From Flavobacterium noncentrifugens (GTDB lineage: Bacteria; Bacteroidota; Bacteroidia; Flavobacteriales; Flavobacteriaceae), in assembly GCF_900100375.1 (NCBI RefSeq), contig NZ_FNEZ01000005.1, positions 248,001 to 312,000 of the forward strand: a stretch of 64,000 nt of DNA, written 5' to 3'. Each line of letters opens with the position of its first letter. Positions within the stretch are counted from its first letter, which is position 1. The notes under the pieces were generated by a model. The model ran no database searches and was not told where the DNA came from. It saw nothing but the letters and a program-made list of their open reading frames with translations. A program made the translations under genes and the position numbers. Of this stretch, positions 1 to 9,259 are shown piece after piece.

Positions 1-453
1 ATCAATAATTTTTTCATCAATATTTTATCCGGTTTTACCGATATGATCGATAATATTGTCGGGCAGATGAAAATGATCGGCTGGGGAATTAGCTTATTTT
101 CATTACTCGTTGGCGGATTTGGGATCGCGAATATCATGTTCGTTTCGGTGAAAGAACGCACGAACCTGATTGGCATCCAAAAATCGCTTGGCGCAAAAAA
201 CAAATTTATCCTATACCAGTTTTTATTCGAAGCCATGATTTTATCTGTCATTGGCGGAATGATCGGATTATTGCTGGTTTGGATCATTGCGCTTGTGATG
301 ACCAATGTACTCGATTTTGAATTCGTGCTGAGTCTTGGAAATATACTTCTTGGAACTTCGCTTGCAACAATTATCGGATTGATCTCAGGAATTCTGCCGG
401 CGATTTCGGCCTCTAGATTGGATCCGGTGGAAGCTATTCGAACAGGAATGTAG
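1..453 (+). CDS. ABC transporter permease, MacB/FtsX family (3' part)
   Basis: The frame is open from the first base of the window, so only about 150 C-terminal residues are present; the in-frame ATG at 43 is internal. Hydrophobic segments follow the pattern of the last three membrane helices of MacB/FtsX permeases, with a cytoplasmic stretch between the first two (VKERTNLIGIQKSLGAK) and the typical ending ISASRLDPVEAIRTGM. In the family such permeases pair with an ATP-binding subunit in lipoprotein release, macrolide export or cell-division signalling. The missing N-terminal part and partner lie upstream of the window, so the exact role cannot be set. Confidence 0.85.
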   Translation: MNNFFINILSGFTDMIDNIVGQMKMIGWGISLFSLLVGGFGIANIMFVSVKERTNLIGIQKSLGAKNKFILYQFLFEAMILSVIGGMIGLLLVWIIALVMTNVLDFEFVLSLGNILLGTSLATIIGLISGILPAISASRLDPVEAIRTGM

Positions 454-759
454 TCTTTATCTGATTGTTTATAACTTTTTTTTCCATCCGTTAACCGTAA
501 CTTCATTTCTTTTAATTTTATCTTAATATATTTTAAATCAGGGCTTTGTGTGCTTTGCCTTTATTTTCATATAGTTCTGTAACGTTATTAATTTAAATGA
601 AGCTGCATATGGGATAGAATCGACTCAAAGAATTGAAGAAATCCATTACAGCAGGTAATGATTCTTGCAGAAATCCCTAAAATTTTATTCCTGAGTTGAA
701 AAGCTTAACAATATATGTTAAGTGTACTTGGCTCCAACCAATTAAAAACACCGCATAAT
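454..759. other. Gene-free spacer before the tandem lipoproteins
   Basis: No convincing frame is seen on either strand. It is AT-rich and contains one small hairpin at 704-722 (CTTAACA, five-base loop, TGTTAAG) about 38 bases ahead of the lipoprotein start, which could be an operator or a leader hairpin. No exact TAnnTTTG element was found. Confidence 0.5.
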
Positions 760-1398
760 ATGAAAAAAATCATCATTACCTTAAGCATTATAATACTTGC
801 AGTTTTTTCAAATGTCTTAATTTCTTGCTCAAATGACAGCGAGATGACAAATAATGAAACCAATGCCAAATCTTCAGTTGCAAACCTGAATAAATTATCG
901 GGTGGAACAGGACCGATTGTAAATGCCCCGCTTCCAAATTCACACAAACTGGTTGTTAACAACAATACAAATACTACGTTTTATATTCCGTTTATTTATG
1001 CGGCAGAAGGACCCGCAGGAAATTATAAAATAGCTAAGAAAGAAGGAACGCCTATCACAGTAAGTCCAATGTCAACAATTACTTATGTAGATTTTGTAAC
1101 TGCAGTTCCAAGTAGTTACAGCATCCCACAATGGACAATTACAAACAATACAACTAATCCTCCCGCAATTTCCACCCAAACTGCTGCATATACATTAGCC
1201 AATTATGGTATACAGAATCCATCTGCGCAGTTGGGTGTAAAATATACGTATTGGACGGGTGCTGATGTATTTATCCCAGGAACGGCAGCTCCTTCCAATT
1301 TTATAGGGAGGTCTAATCCAACTAGTTTTCAGGTTAATGGAATAACAGTAAGCTGGGTAGTGCAAAGCAATGGTGACTGTGTAATTAACGTAAACTGA
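760..1398 (+). CDS. Hypothetical lipoprotein, tandem paralog 1
   Basis: A 212-residue protein of unknown function. The N-terminus is a lipoprotein signal (basic MKK, hydrophobic stretch, lipobox LISC with Cys23), so it is probably anchored in the envelope. A low-complexity Asn/Ser-rich linker follows to about residue 50, then a compact domain with the recurrent motifs NNTNTTFYI, YAAEGP, SPMSTITY, GVKYTYWTGAD and VVQSNGDCVI. The start at 760 is chosen over the in-frame ATG at 715 because it begins directly with the signal peptide. The next gene is a clear paralog with the same motifs in the same order, so this is a tandem duplication. No family was recognised. Confidence 0.75.
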   Translation: MKKIIITLSIIILAVFSNVLISCSNDSEMTNNETNAKSSVANLNKLSGGTGPIVNAPLPNSHKLVVNNNTNTTFYIPFIYAAEGPAGNYKIAKKEGTPITVSPMSTITYVDFVTAVPSSYSIPQWTITNNTTNPPAISTQTAAYTLANYGIQNPSAQLGVKYTYWTGADVFIPGTAAPSNFIGRSNPTSFQVNGITVSWVVQSNGDCVINVN

Positions 1399-1532
1399 TC
1401 TTTTAATAACTTAAAATTAAGATATGGAATTGTAAAATATTAATTGGGAAAGTTGAAACTAGAGGTGCCGGCTCCCGCAGAAAATTTAGAATTATTTTAT
1501 CTTTTGTGTTTCACTAATATTAAATATTTAAA

Positions 1533-2165
1533 ATGAAAAAAATCATCTATACTTTAACGATTGTTATTCTTGCAACCTTTTCCAATGCGCTTATTTCTTG
1601 CTCAAATGATAGTGACACCGCCAGCAATGAGGCCAATGCAAAGTCAGCGTCAAATGCTTTAAATAAACAACCTGCGACCGGCCCGGTTGTTAATGCTGCT
1701 CCAAGTGGATCGTCGCACAAATTGATCTTCACCAATAATACAAGTACGACCTTTTACATACAATATATTTATGCGGCTGAAGGGCCTTCCGGAAATTTCA
1801 CGATCGTTGGAAACAAAGTTGCGCCCGGAACTCCAATACCTGTGGGTCCAATGTCAACCATTAGTTATACAGACGTTGTAAATGCCACTCCAACAACGAA
1901 CAACATTCCAAATTGGTATGTGTTTAGCAGTTCGGGTAGTTTTCTTTATTCAGCCTCCTATGTATTGTCTACTTATGGCATCCAAATTCCGAATGCTGTT
2001 CTTGGAGCTAAATATACCTATTGGACATCTGCCGACATATATGCAGGTCCTGGTGCAACACATAATATTGGAAGAGCAAATCCTTCCAGCTTTACAACCA
2101 GTACAGGAGCGATTGTGTCTTGGGCTATACAAAGCAATGGAGATTGCGTGATTACAGCTAATTAA
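1533..2165 (+). CDS. Hypothetical lipoprotein, tandem paralog 2
   Basis: A 210-residue paralog of the gene upstream, with the same MKKII start, lipobox LISC (Cys23), Asn/Ala/Ser linker and domain motifs (FTNNTSTTFYI, YAAEGP, GPMSTISY, GAKYTYWTSAD, AIQSNGDCVI). Signal peptide and domain core are much better conserved than the linker and mid loop, which suggests selection on fold and export. The 134-base gap between the two has no terminator that I can see, so they may be cotranscribed. A terminator follows. Function unknown. Confidence 0.75.
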   Translation: MKKIIYTLTIVILATFSNALISCSNDSDTASNEANAKSASNALNKQPATGPVVNAAPSGSSHKLIFTNNTSTTFYIQYIYAAEGPSGNFTIVGNKVAPGTPIPVGPMSTISYTDVVNATPTTNNIPNWYVFSSSGSFLYSASYVLSTYGIQIPNAVLGAKYTYWTSADIYAGPGATHNIGRANPSSFTTSTGAIVSWAIQSNGDCVITAN

Positions 2166-2202
2166 TTTATAATCCGATTTATGGATTGTATATAAATATA
2201 AA

Positions 2203-2228
2203 AAAGCCCCATCTAAAAATGGGGCTTT
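2203..2228. terminator. Bidirectional intrinsic terminator between lipoprotein gene and accD
   Basis: AAAGCCCC and GGGGCTTT arms around a ten-base loop, A-rich on the left and T-rich on the right. It sits between two convergent genes and can serve both. Confidence 0.85.
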
Positions 2229-2232
2229 ATAT

Positions 2233-3087
2233 TTATCTAAGCGGCTGATTTAAAATCAAATCCAAATACAAATTGATCTTGTCTTTTAGCTCTTTCCTTG
2301 GCGTAATGAAATCTAAAAATCCGTGTTCCAATACAAATTCGGCAGTCTGGAAACCTTCGGGCAAATCTTTTCCTGTCGTATCTTTCACAACCCTTGGGCC
2401 TGCAAAGCCGATCAAAGCACCTGGCTCTGAAATGTTTACATCGCCCAACATGGCATAAGATGCGGTTGTTCCTCCGGTGGTAGGATCGGTACACAACGAA
2501 ATGTACGGAATTTTAGCATCGGCCAATTGTGCCAGTTTTGCTGATGTTTTTGCCAACTGCATCAAGGAATAAGCGGCTTCCATCATACGCGCGCCACCTG
2601 ATTTGGAGATCATCACAAACGGCATGTTGTTTTTGATCGAATGGTCGATCCCACGTGCAATTTTCTCACCCACGACTGCGCCCATAGATCCGCCGATAAA
2701 GGCAAAATCCATACAGCAAATGACCAAATCTTTTCCTTTTGATTTTCCAACTCCGGTGCGGACGGCATCTTTGAGTTTGGTTTTTTCCATCGCGTCTTTC
2801 AAACGGTCGGAATATTTTTTGGTGTCGACAAAATGCAACGGATCTTTTGAAGTCATGTTTTTGTCCAACTCTATAAATTCGTTGTTGTCAAACAAAATCT
2901 CAAAATATTCCTTGCTTCCAATCCTTACATGAAAACCGTCTTCGGGGCTAACGTATAAGTTTCTGGCCAATTCATCGGCATCGATGATCTTTCCGGTTGG
3001 CGATTTATACCACAAACCTTTCGGAACATCTTTTTTATCTTCTGTTGCGGTGGTAATTCCCTTTTGAGTTCTTTTAAACCAAGCCAT
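2233..3087 (-). CDS. accD: Acetyl-CoA carboxylase carboxyltransferase, beta subunit
   Basis: Beta half of the carboxyltransferase that moves the carboxyl group from carboxybiotin to acetyl-CoA, the first step of fatty-acid synthesis; it works with AccA, which is not in this window. The 284-residue length fits the family. The crotonase-type core is clear: [41 protein letters not shown] and [11 protein letters not shown]. The N-terminal region normally holds a four-cysteine zinc ribbon (CPxC...CPxC); here those positions read SPTG (29-32) and SPED (47-50), so all four ligands are missing although the flanking sequence aligns. The fbaA gene lies upstream on the same strand. Confidence 0.95.
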   Translation of the reverse strand: MAWFKRTQKGITTATEDKKDVPKGLWYKSPTGKIIDADELARNLYVSPEDGFHVRIGSKEYFEILFDNNEFIELDKNMTSKDPLHFVDTKKYSDRLKDAMEKTKLKDAVRTGVGKSKGKDLVICCMDFAFIGGSMGAVVGEKIARGIDHSIKNNMPFVMISKSGGARMMEAAYSLMQLAKTSAKLAQLADAKIPYISLCTDPTTGGTTASYAMLGDVNISEPGALIGFAGPRVVKDTTGKDLPEGFQTAEFVLEHGFLDFITPRKELKDKINLYLDLILNQPLR

Positions 3088-3154
3088 ATATCTGTAATTA
3101 ATAATTGGCCAGCGACAATTAAAAGATCGTCAGTGGCCAATTGTATAAATGTTA

Positions 3155-4222
3155 TTATAGAGTATTCACATTGTTCAAATCGGCGAAAGCCTGCTCCAAA
3201 CGCGTGTTGAATGTCACTTCACCTTCACGAACCCATTTTCTTGGATCGTAATGTTTTTTGTTTGGTGCTTCCGGGCCATCAGGATTTCCGATCTGTGTTC
3301 TCAAGTAGTCGATGTTTTTAACCATATAATCGCGGATTCCTTCTGTGAAAGCAAACTGCAAATCGGTATCGATGTTCATTTTGATGACGCCGTATCTGAT
3401 TGCTTCGCGAATTTCTTCGATTGTAGAACCTGATCCGCCGTGGAAAACGAAATCAACCGGATTTTTCTCAAGGTTGTGTTTTTGTTGGATGTAATCCTGA
3501 GAATCCCTTAAAATAGTCGGTGTCAATTTTACATTTCCTGGTTTGTAAACGCCGTGAACATTTCCGAAAGCAGCTGCAACGGTAAAACGCGGACTGATTT
3601 TATTCAATTCGGTAAATGCATAATCCACATCTTCCGGAGTAGAATATAAAGCCGAATGGTCTACGTTTGAGTTGTCAACGCCGTCTTCTTCACCACCTGT
3701 AATGCCAAGTTCGATTTCAAGGGTCATGCCCATTTTGCTCATTCTTTCAAGGTATTGCTTGCAGATTTCAATATTCTCGTGAAGCGGTTCTTCAGACAAA
3801 TCGATCATGTGCGAGCTGAACAATGGTTTTCCAGTTTCGGCAAAGTGTTTTTCACTGGCATCCAACAATCCGTCAAGCCAAGGCAATAATTTTTTAGCAC
3901 AATGGTCGGTATGTAAAATGACAGTTGCTCCGTAAGCTTCGGCTAATGTATGCACGTGTTTTGCACCTGCAATTCCGCCAGCAATGGCTGCTTTTTCATT
4001 GGCATTAGACAAGCCTTTACCTGCGTTAAAAGCCGCTCCACCATTAGAAAACTGAATGATTACCGGTGCTTTTAGTTTTGCCGCAGTTTCAAGAACGCCA
4101 TTGATGGTGCTTGAACCTGTAACATTTACCGCCGGAAGCGCAAATCCTTTTTCTTTTGCGTATCTGAAAATTTCCTGAACTTCATCGCCGGTAGCAACAC
4201 CAGGTTTAATATTATGAGCCAT
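3155..4222 (-). CDS. fbaA: Class II fructose-bisphosphate aldolase
   Basis: Zinc-dependent aldolase that interconverts fructose 1,6-bisphosphate with dihydroxyacetone phosphate and glyceraldehyde 3-phosphate (glycolysis and gluconeogenesis, cytoplasm). Zinc and catalytic region HTDHCAKK at about 104-111, phosphate-binding GGSGS, and NIDTD near the C-terminus. The 355-residue product starting MAHNIKPG matches the family length; a longer in-frame start at 4333 would run into tamL coding sequence and is rejected. A -7 element lies at 4249-4256, between tamL and this start. Confidence 0.95.
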   Translation of the reverse strand: MAHNIKPGVATGDEVQEIFRYAKEKGFALPAVNVTGSSTINGVLETAAKLKAPVIIQFSNGGAAFNAGKGLSNANEKAAIAGGIAGAKHVHTLAEAYGATVILHTDHCAKKLLPWLDGLLDASEKHFAETGKPLFSSHMIDLSEEPLHENIEICKQYLERMSKMGMTLEIELGITGGEEDGVDNSNVDHSALYSTPEDVDYAFTELNKISPRFTVAAAFGNVHGVYKPGNVKLTPTILRDSQDYIQQKHNLEKNPVDFVFHGGSGSTIEEIREAIRYGVIKMNIDTDLQFAFTEGIRDYMVKNIDYLRTQIGNPDGPEAPNKKHYDPRKWVREGEVTFNTRLEQAFADLNNVNTL

Positions 4223-4248
4223 TGTTGTTTGTTTTAAATTAAAGGTTA

Positions 4249-4256
4249 CAAAAATA
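4249..4256 (-). promoter_or_regulatory. -7 promoter element for fbaA
   Basis: On the minus strand it reads TATTTTTG, an exact fit to the Bacteroidota TAnnTTTG motif, 26 bases upstream of the chosen fbaA ATG. A clear -33 TTG at normal spacing was not seen. Confidence 0.5.
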
Positions 4257-4269
4257 ATAATTTCTAATT

Positions 4270-6828
4270 TTAGAAAGGATAATTTATTCCAATATTTAGT
4301 ACCGAGTTCGCAAAATTGTAATCGCGGAACCATTTTTTTCCGCTTTCATCGGCTGGATTGTAGGTTTTAAAACCAAGGTCGAGCCTGACGACAAAAAAGT
4401 TAAAATCATATCTGAAGCCAAATCCGGTGCCGAGCGCAGTATCTTCGAGCGATTTTATGCCGCTGAAAACCGCCTTGTCGTCTTCGATATTATCGAGTAC
4501 ATTCCAGATGTTTCCGGCATCGGCAAACAAAGCGCCATTGAACTGTCCGAAGAAATTAAACCTGAATTCGGTGCTTACGGCAATTTTTAAGTTCGCCTCA
4601 TTAAAGTCATTGATCGACGCTACGCTTCCCGGCCCGAGCGAATAAGCCTGCCAAGCACGATTGTCATTCGATCCGCCCGCAAAATAGCTTCGTGAAAACG
4701 GAATGCTGTTCGAATTTCCATACGGAACGGCAAGTCCAAGAAAGCTCCTGAATGCGAGAATTTTCTTACGGTTTAAATCCCAATGTTTGATGTATTCGAT
4801 TTCGCCTTTTAAATATTGAGAATACTCGACTTCGAAAATCGTATTGTTTCCGTTTTGGTTTTTAAGCTGTTTGGACGCTGCGGCAATCAGCGATAGAAAA
4901 TTTCCTGCCGACTCGATTTTGGTCTTAAAAGCATAAAAGCCTTCATCTTTAATGTCAAATTTCGTTGTTTTCGAAAACGTAAAACTCGAAGCAAAAATCA
5001 GGTTATTTTCTGACAATCTTTCGCGTCTTTCGCTGATGCTGCTGATCGTTTTCCGGTCTTCTTCGCTGGCAGCAATTGCAGGGTTTCCACTTAGGACATC
5101 GGTAATAAAAGCATTCGTTCCCTGGTCGATTATCAGGTTTCCATTTTCAAAATAGGCGGGATTGGCGTTGTAGATATGCGCCAGGTTGTTAAGTCTTTTG
5201 TACGAAGAATTGTATACTTTGAAGTAATTGCCCACGTTGATGTTCTTCACATATTGGATGTTAAAAAGGTCGAAACGGGCATTGTTGTTCCGTTTCGGAT
5301 TCCAGTTGTAGGTCATTGCTCCTGTAAAATTTTCTTTGTCAAGTCCGATGTTTTGCTGCTTGGCAAAACCCAGACTGATCGTTGTTGACGGAATCATGCT
5401 TTTTGGGATGATCCGCTCGGTATTGAAAAACATGAAAATTCGTGGGAAATTCAGCTTCATGTCGAGTCCGTATTCCGACACGTTAAAGAAATTATCGTCA
5501 GGATTTGCCAGATCTTTAGAGGAACCGATGTTTCCGCGGGCCGCGATTTCAAACGTTTCGGCACCGTTGAAAATATTGCGTATTGACAGCGAAGTACTTC
5601 CGCCAATCCCGAAATCCTGGATGTTCGAATGTGTAAAATCGAGTGAATACCCAAAACTGTATTTTTTTCTCGGCGTCAGGAAAATATTGGCGATCAGCGA
5701 ATTGCCGAGCGTATCCTTTTTGTTGACTTCGTATTGGATCGTCGGATAATTGAAAATTTTCAGGTTGCTTAGGTAACGTGTCGTTAAAGTTGTCCTGAAA
5801 TCGGCAAATAAATTTCCCTTATTAATAAAAACCGCATCTGTAATGGCTTTCGGGCGGTATTTTAATTTGCTCGTACTCAATAAATTGAAATTGTTGTATA
5901 CTGTTTTGATCGTGTCGTTTGCAGTAGATTTGGAATTGTTAACGCCATAATCGGTATAAATGTTGACTTCGCTGATTTTGTAGATTTTAAACGGCTCCGT
6001 TTTGGTCGAATCGCCTTCGCGGTATGAAAAATCATTGATCTTCAAATCTACATTCGCCTTGTAATTGGTGTTTAGTGTATCGATGTCATACGTGATGAAA
6101 TTCTGCTGGAAATTATATACACCATTGTTTCGAAACTGCGTAGTGATGCGGGTTCGTTCATCATTAAAATCAATTGTTTTGTATTGTTTTCCAGTTTTGA
6201 TCAGCGAATTTTCCTTCCGCAGATTGTACATGGAATCGAGCACCGGCGTTTTGATACTGACTTTTACCGTATCGATAAAATATGGGTTTCCGGTCGTGAC
6301 ATAATACCGGATTTTTCCTTTCTTAGCAGCAACCGAATCGGTTTCATAACGCGTGGTCGTTTTAAAATAACCGTTGTTAAAATACCACGACCTTAAGCGG
6401 GTCGAAGATTTATCGGTGCTTTTTTTGTCAATGATTACAGGCGGTTCACCAGTATCGCGAAGAAAATCGTGGATTCCTGCATAATAAAAAGATTCGCCCA
6501 AACGGTTTACCTGCTTGGCAGAAAGCCACTTGGATTTTCGGCGGTATTTCTCAGGATCGTTCGCAAATTTCGCCTTGTAAACCGAATCGTGATCGAGCTT
6601 TGCCAGGTTGTACAAATTCAGCCGCAGCTTGTAACCCAGGATCGAACTGTTGGGTTTTTGGTAAAGCAAATTTGAAATATTTTCCGATTTTTCTTTTTGG
6701 TCATTCACAAAAATCTCGGTGTCCGTCAGGAGTTTTTTGCCCATCGGCACTCTTTTCACCGCATCGCAAGCCGATATCATGATCCCTGTTAGAATAAATA
6801 GTGATATTTTTGTAACGGTGTTTCTCAA
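4270..6828 (-). CDS. tamL: TamL-type outer-membrane lipoprotein (Omp85/BamA superfamily)
   Basis: An 852-residue surface-assembly protein. It has a lipoprotein signal with lipobox ISAC (Cys21), a region of POTRA-like repeats to roughly residue 370, and a C-terminal Omp85 barrel with the features SFSLG-type strands, GGSNDNRAWQAYSLGPGS (substrate-exit loop) and a terminal strand ending in aromatic F. In Bacteroidota TamL is the lipidated TamA counterpart and works with TamB in moving proteins or lipids to the outer membrane. No tamB is adjacent here. It is transcribed divergently from the TrmH-type gene, with a promoter between them. Confidence 0.88.
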   Translation of the reverse strand: MRNTVTKISLFILTGIMISACDAVKRVPMGKKLLTDTEIFVNDQKEKSENISNLLYQKPNSSILGYKLRLNLYNLAKLDHDSVYKAKFANDPEKYRRKSKWLSAKQVNRLGESFYYAGIHDFLRDTGEPPVIIDKKSTDKSSTRLRSWYFNNGYFKTTTRYETDSVAAKKGKIRYYVTTGNPYFIDTVKVSIKTPVLDSMYNLRKENSLIKTGKQYKTIDFNDERTRITTQFRNNGVYNFQQNFITYDIDTLNTNYKANVDLKINDFSYREGDSTKTEPFKIYKISEVNIYTDYGVNNSKSTANDTIKTVYNNFNLLSTSKLKYRPKAITDAVFINKGNLFADFRTTLTTRYLSNLKIFNYPTIQYEVNKKDTLGNSLIANIFLTPRKKYSFGYSLDFTHSNIQDFGIGGSTSLSIRNIFNGAETFEIAARGNIGSSKDLANPDDNFFNVSEYGLDMKLNFPRIFMFFNTERIIPKSMIPSTTISLGFAKQQNIGLDKENFTGAMTYNWNPKRNNNARFDLFNIQYVKNINVGNYFKVYNSSYKRLNNLAHIYNANPAYFENGNLIIDQGTNAFITDVLSGNPAIAASEEDRKTISSISERRERLSENNLIFASSFTFSKTTKFDIKDEGFYAFKTKIESAGNFLSLIAAASKQLKNQNGNNTIFEVEYSQYLKGEIEYIKHWDLNRKKILAFRSFLGLAVPYGNSNSIPFSRSYFAGGSNDNRAWQAYSLGPGSVASINDFNEANLKIAVSTEFRFNFFGQFNGALFADAGNIWNVLDNIEDDKAVFSGIKSLEDTALGTGFGFRYDFNFFVVRLDLGFKTYNPADESGKKWFRDYNFANSVLNIGINYPF

Positions 6829-6848
6829 GTGATGTGAAATATTTGAAT

Positions 6849-6856
6849 CAAAAGTA
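6849..6856 (-). promoter_or_regulatory. -7 promoter element for tamL
   Basis: Minus-strand TACTTTTG, exact TAnnTTTG match, 21 bases before the tamL ATG within the 38-base divergent spacer. This places the transcription start just upstream of the tamL start codon. Confidence 0.55.
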
Positions 6857-6866
6857 CATTATTTCT

Positions 6867-7595
6867 ATGGTTAGTAAAAACCAAATAAAGCTAATAACGG
6901 GTTTGCAGCAAAAAAAATATCGGCATGCCAATGAAATGTTTTTTGCAGAAGGTGTAAAAGTCATCGGCGAACTCCTGGCTTCCGATTTTGAGCTCGATCA
7001 TTTGTATGAAACTGAGAATTTATTTCCAGAAGTTCCGGGTTCGAAAAAGACGACCATCAGCGAAAGCGATCTAAAAAAAATCAGTGCTTTATCGACAGCG
7101 AATAATTGTCTGGCCGTTTTCAAAATTCCAACGCAAAAAAAATTAGTTGAAAAAGGATTGATTTTAGCATTGGATGACATTCGCGATCCGGGAAATCTCG
7201 GGACGATTTTGCGTTTGTGCGATTGGTTCGGAATTGAGCAGCTTGTTTGTTCGCATGAAACTGTCGATTTATACAATCCGAAAGTCGTGCAGGCAACAAT
7301 GGGTTCGATTTCACGTGTTGGAGTTCATTATACCGATTTGGAAAATTTCATGAAACACACCAAACTTCCGGTTTTCGGGACTTTTATGGATGGAAAGAAT
7401 ATTTATAAGGAGAAACTTCCGGATGCAGGAATCATTGTCATGGGAAATGAAGCCAACGGAATTTCTGAAAAAATAGAAAAAACCGCAACCGAAAGATTGT
7501 CGATTCCGCGTTTTGGAAATTTAAAGCAAACCGAAAGCCTCAATGTAGCCACCGCCACTGCGATTATCCTGAGCGAATTCAGGCGCGATTCTTAG
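6867..7595 (+). CDS. TrmH/SpoU-family RNA 2'-O-methyltransferase
   Basis: SPOUT-class methyltransferase, about 242 residues. An N-terminal substrate-binding domain (KYRHANEMFFAEGVKVI) precedes the knotted SAM-binding domain with the three family motifs: DDIRDPGNLGTILR, VMGNEANGIS and IPRFGNLKQTESLNVATATAIIL. The family methylates ribose in tRNA or 23S rRNA; the exact target cannot be read from sequence (RlmB, TrmH and TsnR-like proteins share these motifs). The start MVSKNQIK is preferred over an in-frame ATG 33 bases upstream, which would leave almost no room for a promoter in the tamL spacer. Its stop overlaps the porT stop by four bases. Confidence 0.88.
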   Translation: MVSKNQIKLITGLQQKKYRHANEMFFAEGVKVIGELLASDFELDHLYETENLFPEVPGSKKTTISESDLKKISALSTANNCLAVFKIPTQKKLVEKGLILALDDIRDPGNLGTILRLCDWFGIEQLVCSHETVDLYNPKVVQATMGSISRVGVHYTDLENFMKHTKLPVFGTFMDGKNIYKEKLPDAGIIVMGNEANGISEKIEKTATERLSIPRFGNLKQTESLNVATATAIILSEFRRDS

Positions 7596-8296
7596 TGAAA
7601 AGTAAAGTTGATTAAAATCGCGCGCGTGCTCATCGATTTAATGTTTCCGGTCCACGGGCTGTTCGGGTCATTGTCGGGAATCAGTTCATTGCCCATTCCG
7701 AAAACGCCGCGGATCGAAGGGGAGAATTTAAAATATTCGAGGTACAGGTCAATCCCAAAACCTACTTCATAATTTTTCGTCCATTGTTTTACCCTGAAGC
7801 GTTGCTGGGCATTGTCGTCCAAAGATTTAGAATTGCTCGCTAAATTTAACGTTGTAGAAAGTCCGCCCACAAGGTAAGGCCGAACATTCCCGGTACGCAA
7901 AGCTGAAAATTTAAGCAATAATGGAAAATGGATGTATGTTGCTCCCACTTCCCGTTTCCTGTCGACCGGTTTTTCAAGATCCGGATAATTCAGATTTCGC
8001 TGCGTATAATAAAGCCCGGGTTCAAAACGCAGGTTGATGTATTCCTGAAGGCGTAAGTCCCCGACAAGCCCAACGTTAAATCCGGTTGTTTTATCCACAA
8101 GGATATCGGTTCCCATGTTCTTATAATCAAATTTATAATCGTAAGAATTGAATCCCAGGAAATAACCCCAGTAAACCCGCTGTTTGTCGAAGTTTTCGTG
8201 GTTGATGATCGGATCTTTACTAAACAATCCCTTAATGCCCTGGGCATTCGATTGAAAAGCGGAAACGAGTATAAAAAAGGCAAATATTTTTTTCAT
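7592..8296 (-). CDS. porT: PorT/SprT-family type IX secretion outer-membrane protein
   Basis: A 234-residue outer-membrane beta-barrel protein of the type IX secretion system. It starts with a signal peptide (MKKIFAFFILVSAFQSNAQ) followed by strands typical of the PorT family (QRVYWGYFLGFNSYDYKFDYK, FNVGLVGDLRLQEYINLRFEPG, NYEVGFGIDLYLEYFKFSPSIRG). PorT/SprT is needed for export of T9SS cargo and, in gliding flavobacteria, for motility. Placement directly downstream of ubiE (one base between stop and start) is the usual order in flavobacteria. The in-frame upstream start at 8356 lies inside ubiE and is rejected. Confidence 0.85.
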   Translation of the reverse strand: MKKIFAFFILVSAFQSNAQGIKGLFSKDPIINHENFDKQRVYWGYFLGFNSYDYKFDYKNMGTDILVDKTTGFNVGLVGDLRLQEYINLRFEPGLYYTQRNLNYPDLEKPVDRKREVGATYIHFPLLLKFSALRTGNVRPYLVGGLSTTLNLASNSKSLDDNAQQRFRVKQWTKNYEVGFGIDLYLEYFKFSPSIRGVFGMGNELIPDNDPNSPWTGNIKSMSTRAILINFTFH

Positions 8297-8297
8297 A

Positions 8298-9029
8298 TTA
8301 TTTTTTCGAAGCAGAATAGATGGTGGCAACGCCAAATGTTTGTGGCATTGCCACAACGTTTATAAACCCAATTTTCCTTAAAATATTGTTCAGGGCTTCG
8401 CCAAAAGGAAAAACGGCTGCAGATTCGGATAGGTAGCCATAAGCTTCATTGTCTTTTGAAAAAAGCTTGCCAATGAGCGGAAGGATGTATTTTGAGTAAA
8501 AATTGTATCCTTGTTTATAAGGGAATTTTGTTGGGTTTGAAGTTTCGAGAATTACAAATAGGCCGCCCGGTTTCAGGACACGCAAAATTTCGGCAAGGCC
8601 TTTTTCAAGGGTTTCAAAATTCCGAACCCCGAACGCTACGGTGATGGCATCAAAAGTATGGTCTTCAAATGGCATGTTTTCGGAATCGCCCAAAACAAGG
8701 TCGATCCGGGAAGCGAGTTGTTTTTCGAGCACTTTTTTGCGGCCCACTTCGAGCATTCCTGCCGAAATGTCCAACCCGATGATTTGCTCCGCATTTGTTT
8801 GTGCCATCAGAATGGCCAGATCTCCGGTTCCGGTGGCAATGTCTAAGATTTTCTTCGGATTCTGGGCGGCTACAAGTGCTAAGACTTTTTTTCGCCATTT
8901 GACATCAATGCCAAAAGAAATGACCCGGTTTAGTCCGTCATAATTTCCGGAAATGTTGTCAAACATTTGAGCGACCTGTTCTTTTTTGCCCAGGGCTGAC
9001 GTTTTATACGGAGTGATGTTCTTTGACAT
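8298..9029 (-). CDS. ubiE: Demethylmenaquinone/ubiquinone C-methyltransferase
   Basis: SAM-dependent methyltransferase for the last step of menaquinone synthesis (also called MenG). 243 residues. Motif I is [13 protein letters not shown], followed by [36 protein letters not shown] and [14 protein letters not shown], all characteristic of UbiE. In a menaquinone-using bacterium of this group the demethylmenaquinone reaction is the likely one. First gene of a two-gene unit with porT. Confidence 0.95.
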   Translation of the reverse strand: MSKNITPYKTSALGKKEQVAQMFDNISGNYDGLNRVISFGIDVKWRKKVLALVAAQNPKKILDIATGTGDLAILMAQTNAEQIIGLDISAGMLEVGRKKVLEKQLASRIDLVLGDSENMPFEDHTFDAITVAFGVRNFETLEKGLAEILRVLKPGGLFVILETSNPTKFPYKQGYNFYSKYILPLIGKLFSKDNEAYGYLSESAAVFPFGEALNNILRKIGFINVVAMPQTFGVATIYSASKK

Positions 9030-9042
9030 TTTTTATTTTCGA

Positions 9043-9050
9043 CAAATATA
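9043..9050 (-). promoter_or_regulatory. -7 promoter element for ubiE-porT
   Basis: Minus-strand TATATTTG, exact TAnnTTTG match, 13 bases upstream of the ubiE ATG, giving a very short leader. Confidence 0.5.
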
Positions 9051-9259
9051 ATACAAACTTGACAATCTTAAAAAGGCTGGATGATATTTCATCTGCGGTT
9101 GTATTCAGTAAGATAGGTGTTTTTTAAACTTTTCAGCATCCCTAAATTTAGGGATGTGCTCCCTGAATCCGGCTAGGAAAAAATATACCATAATATAGGT
9201 ATTGTGGCGTTGGCGCTTATTTTGGAAATTTACAAAGCAAGAATAAAAAATAAAAAGTC

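Noticed and set aside
2237..2494. Alternative frame within accD
   Set aside because: Shadow of accD; basic, low-quality composition and no start context.
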